From contig CACWZZ010000009.1 of the NCBI GenBank assembly GCA_902765485.1, forward strand, positions 59,854 through 123,853: DNA of 64,000 nucleotides, given 5' to 3'. Position 1 is the stretch's first letter, and every line of letters begins with the position of its first letter. Positions 51,701 to 58,735 of the stretch are shown here, in pieces. Made by a program: the position numbers and the translations under genes. A model generated the notes under the pieces. That model was not told where the DNA came from, searched no databases, and saw only the letters and a list, made by a program, of their open reading frames with translations. This DNA comes from an uncultured Bacteroidales bacterium (GTDB lineage Bacteria; Bacteroidota; Bacteroidia; Bacteroidales; Paludibacteraceae).

Positions 51701-53123
51701 CAGCAGTAGCAGTCAGGGTAACAGAGGAATTTGTTTCCACTTCGCCTACAGTAGCCGTATTTCCGTCAATGGTCACATACTCAGCACCTGTTCCGTTTTT
51801 CTCCAATGTCACATCGCCGATAGACGTAGCAGAAATCACATCTTCTTCTACAAAAACCGTCTCCGTCGTGTTCCAGTTAATCGTTTGTGTACGACGATTT
51901 ACTGTTACTGTAAAATCTTTATATGTGGAATTATATTGATTATTTTGTTTTGTTATTGCGCGTATGGTATACGTACCTCCAACTATAGAAGAAAAATTAT
52001 TACCATTAATCGTAACGCCTTCAATTTTTGCCCCCGTGCCGGCATCTGCACTACGCACCTCAAAATGATCAAAATCACCTATACCAGAAGTAGTTCCACT
52101 TGCTTTTAGGTTAGCAAGATTCAATGTTACAGGATTAGCTTGATCCGTAGTCACATTGACAGAACTATTATTCATCTTCAATGTCGGATTTGCGCGAACA
52201 CCCGTTCCTGTAAGACTAACAGTTGTTTGAGTTCCATCCGGATTTTTAATAGTTAATGTTCCTGTTCGCGTACCTGCTTGAGTCGGAGTGAATTTTACGG
52301 TTACCGTTTTAGTCTGTTGAGCAGTACTACAGCCACAACTTGCACCTAATGTTGCCGAGAAATCCCCTGTACAAGTTGCCGTCATGTCTCCCGAATAGTT
52401 AAGAGTATAATATGCTGTTACATCTTCTGACTTACTATTACCATAAGTAACATTTCCAAAATTGATAGAAGAAACATTCGCAGAAATAGTAGATTTCATC
52501 CGAACTTCAAATCCGGAAAGCGTCAAGGTTTGCGTATCCGTAAACTTGGCTTTTTCTACTCTTTCAAGTCGGAAATACACTTTTTGCCCACTTGCACCAG
52601 CAATCGAAACATCCTGGTCTATATCGGTTTTAACTACACTCGCTGTTACTTTATTCCCTATATTCGTCCACGAGCCGTTACCAACCTTATATTGCAATTG
52701 GAATTGCTCTGTTATTGCATGAAGACCACTAAACTGAAGAGATAACTTCACATGAGATATTCCGTAATTATTAGTCACATTACCAAACTCAAAGGTTGGT
52801 ACGTCATAATAATCATAATAATTGAATTTATATATCACCCAGATTCGATATTGATCTCCATTCGCTTGCGTATTTTTGGAGCTCACAAAGTTGTTTATAG
52901 TAGTATAATTACAATCAGCTCCCCAAACCACACTATTCCATCCGCCGAGAAGGAGCAGCAGAAGGGCTACTAGCGAAACACGAGACACATACGAGACACA
53001 TACGGGACGATAGACCGGGGAAATTGTCTCTCGGTCTTCTCTCGGTTGTCGGTCGCTCATCGCTCGGTTGAGCGTTTTAGCGCAAAGCCGGTTGAATATA
53101 CATTTAAAACTCATCTTTTTCAT
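45798..53123 (-). CDS. giant (2441-residue) secreted Ig-like surface protein with shared C-terminal tail
   Basis: The N-terminus is unusually long: about 48 charged residues precede the hydrophobic core SLVALLLLLLGGWNSVVWGAD. That extension is encoded by 11-bp repeats (52979-53060). The mature protein is almost wholly beta modules. One is choice-of-anchor D-like (TVKFTPTQAGTRTGTLTIKN and VNVYYHPVSDSESDEAVLTI). Many are MBG/Ig-like repeats with YTIRAxKAQxxxYNATxxDFTVTV (around residues 390, 1090 and elsewhere). BIG2-like modules follow (LNILTPGTTIITATAP). A C-terminal beta-helix-like and jelly-roll region ends with KVLIGNDIYIITKEG and FNATGKKVK, the shared tail. It is probably an adhesin or matrix protein. 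It has a long leader and a palindrome-bearing promoter. Confidence 0.8.
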   Translation of the reverse strand: MKKMSFKCIFNRLCAKTLNRAMSDRQPREDRETISPVYRPVCVSYVSRVSLVALLLLLLGGWNSVVWGADCNYTTINNFVSSKNTQANGDQYRIWVIYKFNYYDYYDVPTFEFGNVTNNYGISHVKLSLQFSGLHAITEQFQLQYKVGNGSWTNIGNKVTASVVKTDIDQDVSIAGASGQKVYFRLERVEKAKFTDTQTLTLSGFEVRMKSTISANVSSINFGNVTYGNSKSEDVTAYYTLNYSGDMTATCTGDFSATLGASCGCSTAQQTKTVTVKFTPTQAGTRTGTLTIKNPDGTQTTVSLTGTGVRANPTLKMNNSSVNVTTDQANPVTLNLANLKASGTTSGIGDFDHFEVRSADAGTGAKIEGVTINGNNFSSIVGGTYTIRAITKQNNQYNSTYKDFTVTVNRRTQTINWNTTETVFVEEDVISATSIGDVTLEKNGTGAEYVTIDGNTATVGEVETNSSVTLTATAAQTDVYAQATDSKTITLTSLQKQHITFEQNLTKLKTTDGTKKVELIATSDSGRDSYITFAVDANTAGVTVTKEDGKWYLNYSGTAVKGIAVTASLAGVDGVSVAASDVSQMVKVTDPTAKCDINEGLATASGLANTTKTYDLTIPKQVVLKVRSSKSKIYTNTYEVKFYDKNNKEISTGSTQSWTGRTWDQTIDTRTFSNLNKDIVKMVFKSNASNGFDITDASYTRWSYANPSVTELNFEALALSTVADKTFTLDYANYQVELSIEGSSNFVLKSDDSFGDCETYGTQTIKVGYNVPAEATVEKAFLYIKDNTGTELAKITLNATVQGGLTQNITSHNIGTAYKTTDLVNLTATTDRGLTNFSYSATPEGVANFDGAQMTFSKSGTIAITVTEAGNGAYAEASATVNNVVVSKVKPDIATNPSGTAVTYLQNLSASTLSGGLADVTLRGVANSKVDGSFAWTNPNARVEEAAGNRSYEVTFKPDDAGMYNNQTCQVAIQVNKADQTLAMNDGSVKVAVEGLDANAADSKLDLSTLIASQTTDPVNNNRVGAVTYKVISANASNATINGNIFSATAIGDYTIRATKAQTDYYNATTADFTVTVGKRGNTITTAGPYTKYVDEEVAEAATVVNSDGEIHTSSSDATIAYYDITNNKIVIPNSEAKSFDTKEVTIKIWQDETERFEGIAEADAKTITLTVKKYDNAILVKGVANYVNTITTDSYDNGFVFTANNTDYENSPIIVTQTEGNEIATYYDTAENPKVVYSNSKLGTATWSVTQAESYKYKAAVNTFTVKVENAAMGQCFMYNDQNEYEVSTHITSFQGEETDKWYIPDAQNAQELYYEAKKSLLASEQFFIQYSKNGTDWTDLDQPDLSNWGSYQTYGPIDVSNIDFVYLRATAKTWATGTKNIKNIRLTRKPNLSAEGISITKTADNQTLYFGNVGAGKVNVNWSVVDGGDIHIVSNNDKFTIPQDVIPNTECNSGATPVTILYHPTSTKEESATITIYNTNQRVEVTVTGKAGKAPQTIVWYINGEAVDTRTNPKPAVRTTDIITARTNRNHEVTFTSVSNAELMEITANGTLIPLQEGEVTVYAHGAVDEEDRANYAEVNDQLTFVVTEAAIQTIVWDQTFLGLDQNIEDIPLTAYAKWTDENGNEQRREVTYTVADESVAQVVDGKLNILTPGTTIITATAPGGEENGITFLEAIATKKIVVRDPNADCDRLIYTQSEEKAADCGWNLTHKVDRSIIFDLSEYGEPRTCNFDYTGASHKDLVGVYYFYAGTVKVEQYLSTTNQWVEVETSLSSYSKGSKDGAKGTYVNSGDIQLDAHATKVQVSVYGAVGYFYVNNMQITLARYIEPDQETMELGEHSVGEVFKNEVPLEISYSNVAGPITITSSKPDLFYVAEENRMLDVECGAEGMKAVNVYYHPVSDSESDEAVLTISDGKMTKEVTLHASTVDLRYIFNSENTTWEQNNNWVGKDAPTSGDYVVEIQTDVVLTSNVSVYSLTIDEGATLTIGNGGTLTIGEGNSIQKETYGNLHVAKGGKVRLTTGELIVNDFVLDAELADQEHSGRSGQVHNTNQLVVNGDAYFDLALDPSGECSPGWYDFTVPFPVNAVNGVTRFDNSTHLEKTIKCETNYAIMDFSENRRVETGYGWKKYHSVMQPGQCYTITIDDVDNVYRFKKTATGSLNLSSTTLMAYSDVENENKGWNCLGNGTLEYANLSAEGIEKVHIYSHATNSYTAVPLNEYTYVVGSAYMIQTPSAGKEITYTHEGGTRTLRAPRRSSSETEFMLSLSQEGANYSDDRLYVSADEEATYYYEAGRELTKFAAPTDSKVAQVWANAYGMKLCDVEAPLVDDEAVVVLSFYAPKAGSYTFAIDRMPEDEADLYLTYNGSDIWNLTESPYTLDLAKGTTEGYGLRIQSRNAPQITTGVDEINGEKEGNRKVLIGNDIYIITKEGAIFNATGKKVK

Positions 53124-53315
53124 ACCATTCTATTTTTTGTTCCTTAAATTGCTATATTGAGTTAATTTTATTTCTTTTTGGTCAAAAATTACCAAAAATT
53201 ATAAAAAAACTTGTGGGTTTGTCTTTTTTGCGGGTTTTGCTATGTCGATTTTGCAAATTTACTATTTTTAAGCAAATCTTCATATTTGTACTGCAAAACA
53301 ACGCAAATTTGGGTG

Positions 53316-53347
53316 CAAAATTAATATATTCCTTTGGAATATGCAAA
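53316..53347 (-). promoter_or_regulatory. promoter with palindromic spacer for the giant protein
   Basis: On the minus strand: TTTG (complement of 53344-53347), a 20-base spacer, TAATTTTG (complement of 53316-53323). The spacer contains the palindrome ATATTCC-TTT-GGAATAT (53326-53342), a good operator candidate. The leader to the ATG is about 190 bases. Confidence 0.8.
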
Positions 53348-53358
53348 TTTTTTGTCCT

Positions 53359-53402
53359 TTACGCGCGCGAATAATAATAAGGTGTAGCCGTTTCTTAAAA
53401 AA
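53359..53402 (-). promoter_or_regulatory. 44-bp conserved upstream element, copy 1
   Basis: 42 of 44 bases identical to 58248-58291. Minus-strand reading begins TTTTTTAAGAAACGG and ends in a CGCGCGTAA block 11 bp before the -33 box. Both copies precede genes for secreted tail-bearing proteins. Confidence 0.85.
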
Positions 53403-53935
53403 AGACCTCTTTTGGGTTATAATATATGCTTTTTCAATCACTTACGGCATATAGCACAAAAACAGCGCCCGAAGACGCTGCTTTTAGTTATTTCAAATTA
53501 GTAGTGTTGCGATAATTTTAAGAAAAAAACATATAAAAACCCTTTTGTAGGCTATTGAGCTTCGCTCTACGCGTTTTTTGCTGCTAAAAACTCCTCGCAA
53601 GCAAGCTTTCGGATAGTTTTTAACATCAAACTCCGCAACTCTGAGAGTAACAGCCTTCAAAAGCAATAAACATAAATAAACATTTTTTATTAGTCAAAAA
53701 TCACCAACAATCATTCAAAAATTTGCATTGCAGTTCAAATCAAAAAAAGGAATAGACTTATAAGTAACTTTGTTATCTTTAATCAGTTCTGACATTATTT
53801 TTTTGTCCTTTATATATTTGGGACATCCTTTGGGATATCTATCATGTCATTTATAGCGTCATTTCTTCTATTCATAGCTATTAAACGACTATTTATCAAT
53901 TGAATATGTCAATTTCTTTCATATCATCTTTCATA
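53403..53935. other. AT-rich non-coding stretch with a terminator hairpin
   Basis: No gene is visible in these 533 bases. They contain a strong terminator-type hairpin (53458-53485), a second imperfect hairpin (AAAAACT paired with AGTTTTT, about 53604-53635) and AAAAGCAATAAACATAAATA at 53661, which recurs at 62174. The sequence resembles debris left by loss of a minus-strand gene upstream of the terminator. Confidence 0.5.
53458..53485 (-). terminator. UUCG-loop terminator, copy 1
   Basis: Minus strand: AAAAGCAGCGTC, loop TTCG, GGCGCTGTTTTT. Nearly identical to the terminator at 55849-55876. It lies 450 bp after the stop of the AlbA-type gene. Confidence 0.75.
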
Positions 53936-55357
53936 TCATTCTTCTTGAGAGTTATCTTTTGGCAAATGCGGCATTGTTAACACCCAGTGTCCATATCGGC
54001 GACCTTCTACACGTGACAAGAAATGGTATTTTTGCAAATAATCAAGTTCACGGCTTAATGTTCGTTGACTAATTCCTGTCTTTCTTGCCAAATCTGGTAT
54101 CGTTATCTCGCCATTATCGCGAATAACTCTTAATATAAGATATTGTCTTTCAGTAGGTTCATTCACGCCATTTATCTCTCCCATCTTGCCATCCTTCTCG
54201 CCATCAGCCTCTGTTTTGCGCTGCAAAGTCACGATAAAATCCCCGCTATCTTCACGATATGTAATTTCCAAATCCGGGTACTCCGCCAATGCACGACGTA
54301 TTCCGGAACCCAAGCCCCGGTAAATCATCAATTCTTCACAAAACTTAGCCAGCAGAGGGTTACATTGGTAAGTTGCTCCGCGTAAAATAGTTTCTACCGA
54401 CATCCCTCTTCCGAGATGACAGGGATTGATAATTTCTACCCGGTTATCAAATATGAGCAGCCGTATCGGAGCCGGGGTGAGATAGTCTCTATGAACCAAA
54501 GCATTTTGCAGTAACTCTTCCAAAGCGATTTGCGGTATTTCCAAGATACCGAGAGAATTAAAATTCTGTCCGGATTGCACGGCGTGCAGATTATTCTTCA
54601 GGAACGCCAAACCCTGTTCATACATCTGCGGAATAGTACCTGAAAAATCCTTACTATCTCTATATTGTGTACCACCTATACTATTTCCGTAAAAAGCTAC
54701 AGCCTTTATAACCATGCTCGGCATGTACATTTGCGGGTTTTTACCGAAAAACAGCAAACCGCCCATCGTCAGGCAGCCACTTTCATCCATAATCTGCATA
54801 TTACGGAGCAACTGCTCTTTCGGAAGCGAAACATCCACCGTAGATGATTTCTTCTGTATATATGCCTCCAATAATCGTTCATCCAAGTCACTCATTCCGG
54901 TACGTAACACAACATGCTGGTCCGGATAATAAGCACCTGCATCTTGGAACAGCCGCAGAATTTCGCTATTTTCCGTTACACGGCGTTTGTCTGCTCCCTG
55001 CTTCACCCAGATTGTTCCCTGCAAGTCTTTGTAGGGCTTGTTTCTTCCTTCTTCGATGTGTACAACCAAAATCTGCTTGTCTCCAACGGATAAAGTCTCC
55101 GTCTGCACATATAATGCTGGGCGTATCTGCTCATTGGCTATATTGCCTATCTCGCGAGAGATAGTTTGTATCTCCTCATACGAAAGACCTATAATCTTTC
55201 CTGTCTTATCCTCAATGCCTATATAGAGGTCACCGCCTTTGGTGTTGGCAAAAGCTATTAACTCCGATGCTATTTGTTTGGGCGAAGTCCACTCCTGCTT
55301 AAACTGCACACGGCTATTCTCTCCGCAAGAAATAATATTTTGTATATCTGATGTCAT
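53936..55357 (-). CDS. AlbA_2 (Schlafen-type) ATP-binding protein with C-terminal winged helix
   Basis: 473 residues. The AlbA_2 domain is at the N-terminus (ENSRVQFKQEWTSPKQIASELIAFANTKGGDLYIGIEDKTGKIIGL, then RPALYVQTE and YKDLQGTIWVKQGADKRRVT). A HATPase_c_4-like region follows (PQIALEELLQNALVHRDYL, RLLIFDNRVEIINPCHLGRGMS, RGLGSGIRRAL). A charged linker (EADGEKDGKMGEINGVNE) leads to a wHTH (QYLILRVIRDNGEITIPDLARKTGISQRTLSRELDYLQ). These proteins are usually called putative transcriptional regulators or DNA-binding ATPases, and are common in accessory DNA. No promoter of the usual form is evident on its strand. Confidence 0.83.
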   Translation of the reverse strand: MTSDIQNIISCGENSRVQFKQEWTSPKQIASELIAFANTKGGDLYIGIEDKTGKIIGLSYEEIQTISREIGNIANEQIRPALYVQTETLSVGDKQILVVHIEEGRNKPYKDLQGTIWVKQGADKRRVTENSEILRLFQDAGAYYPDQHVVLRTGMSDLDERLLEAYIQKKSSTVDVSLPKEQLLRNMQIMDESGCLTMGGLLFFGKNPQMYMPSMVIKAVAFYGNSIGGTQYRDSKDFSGTIPQMYEQGLAFLKNNLHAVQSGQNFNSLGILEIPQIALEELLQNALVHRDYLTPAPIRLLIFDNRVEIINPCHLGRGMSVETILRGATYQCNPLLAKFCEELMIYRGLGSGIRRALAEYPDLEITYREDSGDFIVTLQRKTEADGEKDGKMGEINGVNEPTERQYLILRVIRDNGEITIPDLARKTGISQRTLSRELDYLQKYHFLSRVEGRRYGHWVLTMPHLPKDNSQEE

Positions 55358-55413
55358 TGACTTTTATTTTTCGTTCCTAAAATTATAAAAAAAATGTATT
55401 TTCTTTCTTAATA

Positions 55414-55445
55414 TTTGGTCATTTCATTTTTTCGTTGTACTTTTG
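55414..55445 (+). promoter_or_regulatory. orphan plus-strand promoter
   Basis: TTTG (55414-55417), a 20-base spacer, TACTTTTG (55438-55445), pointing right. No convincing gene follows on the plus strand before 55.9 kb; ORFs there are short and unlike proteins. A small RNA or a decayed gene is possible. The transcript would begin with partly self-complementary sequence (ACCCATAAG with CTTGTGGGT). Confidence 0.6.
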
Positions 55446-55562
55446 CAACCGTAAGACCCATAAGTCCCTGTTTCGGCACACTTGTGGGTTTGTGCTTTCT
55501 ATAATTTCCACACTTGTTACAGCCTTGCGTCAGAACTTTCCAAAATGGAAATAACTGAACAT

Positions 55563-55727
55563 CTATTTCTTTTTAGTTGATTTCTCTAATACCTTCAGCG
55601 AAGCGTAATATGCTTGTTCGGTCGGCTCATGTTCTTGCGTTTTCCCTTGTATTGCGCCATGTTGAGTGGTTGTTCGGAATTTTCGAACAACCACCTCGCC
55701 TTGCGGTTTATATTTCTCTATTTCCAC
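55563..55727 (-). CDS. small 54-residue hydrophilic protein, function unknown
   Basis: A GTG start (complement of 55725-55727) opens a frame of 54 residues, beginning MEIEKYKPQGEVVVRKF and ending LKVLEKSTKKK. A TAG in frame just upstream fixes the start. A perfect promoter lies 35 bp upstream on the same strand. The composition is protein-like (KYKPQGEVVVRKFRTTTQHG), with no low-complexity run. The coding sequence contains an 11-bp inverted repeat (55666-55676 with 55684-55694, GTGGTTGTTCG arms). I do not recognise the family. It lies in the 545-bp gap between two larger minus-strand genes. Confidence 0.55.
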   Translation of the reverse strand: MEIEKYKPQGEVVVRKFRTTTQHGAIQGKTQEHEPTEQAYYASLKVLEKSTKKK

Positions 55728-55761
55728 TGCCTAAGCCATATTTATTATAGTAATTTTGTTG

Positions 55762-55793
55762 CAAAAGTACAACAAAAAAACGACATACGCAAA
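55762..55793 (-). promoter_or_regulatory. Bacteroidetes-type promoter for the 54-residue protein
   Basis: On the minus strand: TTTG (complement of 55790-55793), a 20-base spacer, TACTTTTG (complement of 55762-55769). Confidence 0.8.
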
Positions 55794-55848
55794 TTTACAC
55801 CAGATTTTTTTAGTTTTATGTGGCAAAGCGCAATAGAGGTACCGACAC

Positions 55849-55876
55849 AAAAACAGCGCCCGGAGACGCTGCTTTT
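55849..55876 (-). terminator. UNCG-loop terminator, copy 2, after the 748-residue protein gene
   Basis: Minus strand: AAAAGCAGCGTC, loop TCCG, GGCGCTGTTTTT, 27 bp after the stop codon at 55903. One loop base differs from the copy at 53458-53485. Confidence 0.85.
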
Positions 55877-55902
55877 GTTCATTTTGTTTTTTTGGTAATA
55901 CC

Positions 55903-58149
55903 TTACTCGACTCTTTCGCCGGTAGCGGTATATATTGCTTCTCCGCGACGGATGAAGAGTTTGCCGTCACGCATGAATTTCTCTGCTTTTGCTTCAACGG
56001 AAACATTCTCTACGCCTTCACGGCTGGTAACAGTTACTACCAATTCCGTAATAGCGTCACAACCGTCTTCCGTCTTGCCGGACTGAACGAAGACAAGCTC
56101 CGGTACATCGGCTTCCGAGGTAAGATATTCGCCGCTGACGGTCTGCGTTCCGATAGTCCAAGTTCCCTCCGGCAGAGCAATCTTATCTCCGGCTGCTACG
56201 GTCTTACGCTCAACCGCATTATGCACCGCATAGACATCGACATTCACAGTAATAAGGGTATCCTGCGTTTCGCCTTCAACCTCGATCGTGTACTCACCTG
56301 CCTCTTTGTACCAAACACCGCGGTACTCAGCGGAATCGCCGTCGCAGAACGCCAGTTCCTGCTCTGCCTCAAAGGCATCCTTTTTATCCACGGTCAGGAT
56401 CAGTGTGACCACAGAGTCGCATCCGGCGGTATTGTTGGTATAGAAATACTCGGTATAGTCGCCTACAGCGTAGGTAGAGAGGTCTATTCCGTTCCATACC
56501 TCTTTGTCGCCATACTGAATCGTCAGCGATTCTACCGTCTCAGACGGCTGAAGTTCCGTCACGGTAATTTGGAAGAGGGTGTCGCGTTCTGCTCCTGCTG
56601 CCTCCAGCGTATAGTTGCCGGCTTCGGTATAGGTATTGCCACGGAACTCAGCTTCGCTTCCCTCGCAGAAGGACAGTTCAACCGGCTCAACCGCTACATC
56701 CTGTTTAGCGACCGTCAGATGCAGCGTGACGACGGAGTCGCAACCCGCAGTGTTGGTAGTCACATATACCACTTCGTGCTCACCAACCGTTGAGTCGCTT
56801 AGTGCTATTCCGTTCCACTCCTCGGCAGCGCCATAGACGATCGTCTTGGACTCCTCCGAAGCGGAAGGCTGATTGATAGCGATTGCCACATGTACCAGAG
56901 AGTCGCCGCCCATGAAGTTCAGACCTACATTGACGTCCTCTTGGGTTGTCTCGGTATAGGTCTTCTCGTTGAACTCTACCGGTTCGTCGCAAGTCGTTTG
57001 AGCGAAGTCACCGTAAGTAGTAGGAGCATCTACTGTCACTTGTGCCGAGCGAACGAACTTATAGTACGCATCGGTAGCTGCAGCGGTAGCGGTAAGCGTC
57101 GTAGCGCCTTTATAAATCGCCATTCCCGCATTGATAATTGCCTCATCAGCAGCGACGTAAGAGAGCGTACGTCCGGCAGCAGAAGAAGCGGCCTCGCTTA
57201 CAGAACTGATTGCCATGAACGAAGTCACATTGAATGTAATCGGGTCAATCGCTTTGAGATTCGGAGCGGAAACAGCTGCATTCAGTGCCTCTACGCTCAG
57301 CGCGTTCTCGATAGCCTGACGTGCAGCGGAGATACCTGCGGTTACTTCTGCGAAATCTTCACCCTTATCCTCTACAGCCTCCAGCGCGTTGATTGTTGCC
57401 TTAGCATCAGAATATGCCTGCGCAACTGCGGGAGCGTTGTCGTATAGAGCTTTTAAGTCTGCACGATGTGCCAGAACAGCTTCTTTCGAGTGCTCCGGGT
57501 TTGTTACATCATACGTCACCGCATAAGCGGCAGCCAAAGCAGTGTAATAAGCCGCCGGAACCTGATTCTCATACTGCGTATAATCGGAGATAGACTCCTT
57601 ATATAGATCATAGAAATAGATGGCGAAGTGGCGATCATAATGCGCCGGAGAGATCAGATACCACTGAGATTTAGCGTCCGTATGTGTCTCCTTCTGACCA
57701 AGTACATTTGCCAAACCGCTATAGCCGCCATCATACTGCAGACACGCATATTTGTCTCCCAAGAAATTGTACTTTCCGTGAATATTCCAGTACTGACCAT
57801 TATTCATGGAAGTCCAATAGATATTTGTTCCTGAAGTAGATTCGTCACCGATAGGTCCGTTCGTGCCATACTGATACGAAGACAAATAGTTGGAACCCGA
57901 ATGTGTTTTCGCTCCGTTCTGACCTGCAATAGTAAAAAGCAAATTGGACTCCGAGTTATAGTTATTCGGAGTGATAGGCTTAACCTTATCTTTTCCACCT
58001 TGAACAAAGCCTTTTCCGTTGACGGAATAGATGTAATACTGGTTACCGTTTGTAATCGTTTTTACATCGTTGTACCACGCAGCCTCAGTAGCCGCAAATG
58101 CAGCAAGGCTCAGCATGATAGTACTAAAGAAAGTAAAAATCTTTTTCAT
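55903..58149 (-). CDS. secreted repeat protein with shared C-terminal tail
   Basis: 748 residues with signal peptide MKKIFTFFSTIMLSLAAFAAT. Residues 25-175 look like a ricin/lectin-type or RICIN-like beta-trefoil region (NGNQYYIYSVNGKGFVQGG, KYACLQYDGGYSGLAN). A helical FIVAR-like segment follows (LKALYDNAPAVAQAYSDAKATINALEAVEDK). The second half holds about three repeats of 85-90 residues with the motif YTNNTAGCDSVVTLxLTV and FCEGSEAEFRGNTYTEAGxYT, a repeat type common in Bacteroidetes adhesins. It ends FMRDGKLFIRRGEAIYTATG, the shared tail. It is probably a surface protein. The promoter and 44-bp upstream element are shared in form with the giant gene. Confidence 0.8.
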   Translation of the reverse strand: MKKIFTFFSTIMLSLAAFAATEAAWYNDVKTITNGNQYYIYSVNGKGFVQGGKDKVKPITPNNYNSESNLLFTIAGQNGAKTHSGSNYLSSYQYGTNGPIGDESTSGTNIYWTSMNNGQYWNIHGKYNFLGDKYACLQYDGGYSGLANVLGQKETHTDAKSQWYLISPAHYDRHFAIYFYDLYKESISDYTQYENQVPAAYYTALAAAYAVTYDVTNPEHSKEAVLAHRADLKALYDNAPAVAQAYSDAKATINALEAVEDKGEDFAEVTAGISAARQAIENALSVEALNAAVSAPNLKAIDPITFNVTSFMAISSVSEAASSAAGRTLSYVAADEAIINAGMAIYKGATTLTATAAATDAYYKFVRSAQVTVDAPTTYGDFAQTTCDEPVEFNEKTYTETTQEDVNVGLNFMGGDSLVHVAIAINQPSASEESKTIVYGAAEEWNGIALSDSTVGEHEVVYVTTNTAGCDSVVTLHLTVAKQDVAVEPVELSFCEGSEAEFRGNTYTEAGNYTLEAAGAERDTLFQITVTELQPSETVESLTIQYGDKEVWNGIDLSTYAVGDYTEYFYTNNTAGCDSVVTLILTVDKKDAFEAEQELAFCDGDSAEYRGVWYKEAGEYTIEVEGETQDTLITVNVDVYAVHNAVERKTVAAGDKIALPEGTWTIGTQTVSGEYLTSEADVPELVFVQSGKTEDGCDAITELVVTVTSREGVENVSVEAKAEKFMRDGKLFIRRGEAIYTATGERVE

Positions 58150-58203
58150 ACTTTAAAATGTTAATTTTTTATGTTAATCTTAAATTTTATGCCAAAAACG
58201 GGG

Positions 58204-58235
58204 CAAAATTACTATATTTCTTTGAAATAACCAAA
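58204..58235 (-). promoter_or_regulatory. promoter with palindromic spacer for the 748-residue protein
   Basis: On the minus strand: TTTG (complement of 58232-58235), a 20-base spacer, TAATTTTG (complement of 58204-58211). The palindrome TATTTC-TTT-GAAATA (58215-58229) sits in the spacer at the same place as in the giant-gene promoter. Confidence 0.8.
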
Positions 58236-58247
58236 AAAATCGCACAC

Positions 58248-58291
58248 TTACGCGCGCGATTAGTAATAAGGTGTAGCCGTTTCTTAAAAAA
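58248..58291 (-). promoter_or_regulatory. 44-bp conserved upstream element, copy 2
   Basis: Differs from 53359-53402 at only two positions. It ends 12 bp from the -33 box. Homology stops sharply at the A/T run on the far side. Confidence 0.85.
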
Positions 58292-58304
58292 CGTCACCTC
58301 CGTT

Positions 58305-58381
58305 GTGAGGCCGAGGTGAGGCCGAGGTCGTCCTAAGGTGATCGCGAGATGATCCCGTGATGATCCCGTGATGATCCCGTT
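58305..58381 (+). repeat. seven 11-bp units in one register
   Basis: GTGAGGCCGAG twice, GTCGTCCTAAG, GTGATCGCGAG, ATGATCCCGTG twice, ATGATCCCGTT. The 11-bp phase is kept although the unit sequence changes. It separates the PqqD-like gene end from the upstream element of the secreted-protein gene. Confidence 0.9.
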
Positions 58382-58402
58382 GGCAACCCGAAAAATACCC
58401 TA

Positions 58403-58687
58403 TTAGCCCTCTATGATTCCTGCTTCTCTCCAGGAACTGACGGTTGTCTCTACGTCGGTCATGGCTTGCGAGGGCGACACTTCGTACTCCTCGCAAAGTG
58501 CTTTGCAGAGCGCGGGAATGTCAAAAGAGCCTTTCTCGCGGGTCATTTCTTCCGCTTTCTCCCAGAGGAAAGCGGCGGTCTCGTTGAGGGTGATCATCTT
58601 GTTGAAATTGATGAGCGCCATCGACTCGCCCACCAGAATATACTCATTGCCCAGTTTGCGGAGTTTGAATCCTTCAATCGTTTTCAT
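58403..58687 (-). CDS. PqqD-like (RiPP recognition element) protein
   Basis: The start is the ATG complementary to 58685-58687. 94 residues: MKTIEGFKLRKLGNEYILVG, then INFNKMITLNETAAFLWEKA, then IPALCKALCEEYEVSPSQAMTDVETTVSSWREAGII. This is the winged-helix PqqD pattern, including the LNETAAFLWE segment and a C-terminal helix pair. PqqD domains bind leader peptides of ribosomally made modified peptides. In Bacteroidetes they are often next to an S24/S26-type peptidase, as here. No radical SAM enzyme or ABC exporter is seen, so the peptide and the modification are unknown. Confidence 0.83.
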   Translation of the reverse strand: MKTIEGFKLRKLGNEYILVGESMALINFNKMITLNETAAFLWEKAEEMTREKGSFDIPALCKALCEEYEVSPSQAMTDVETTVSSWREAGIIEG

Positions 58688-58735
58688 AAAGTTATTTTCA
58701 CATTTACACATTTTCTCATTTACTTATTTTCATAT

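Noticed and set aside
55614-55898. 94-codon plus-strand open frame after the orphan promoter
   Set aside because: The start is about 170 bp from the promoter, the product is an irregular Phe/Leu-rich sequence, and it runs through the terminator of the opposite gene.
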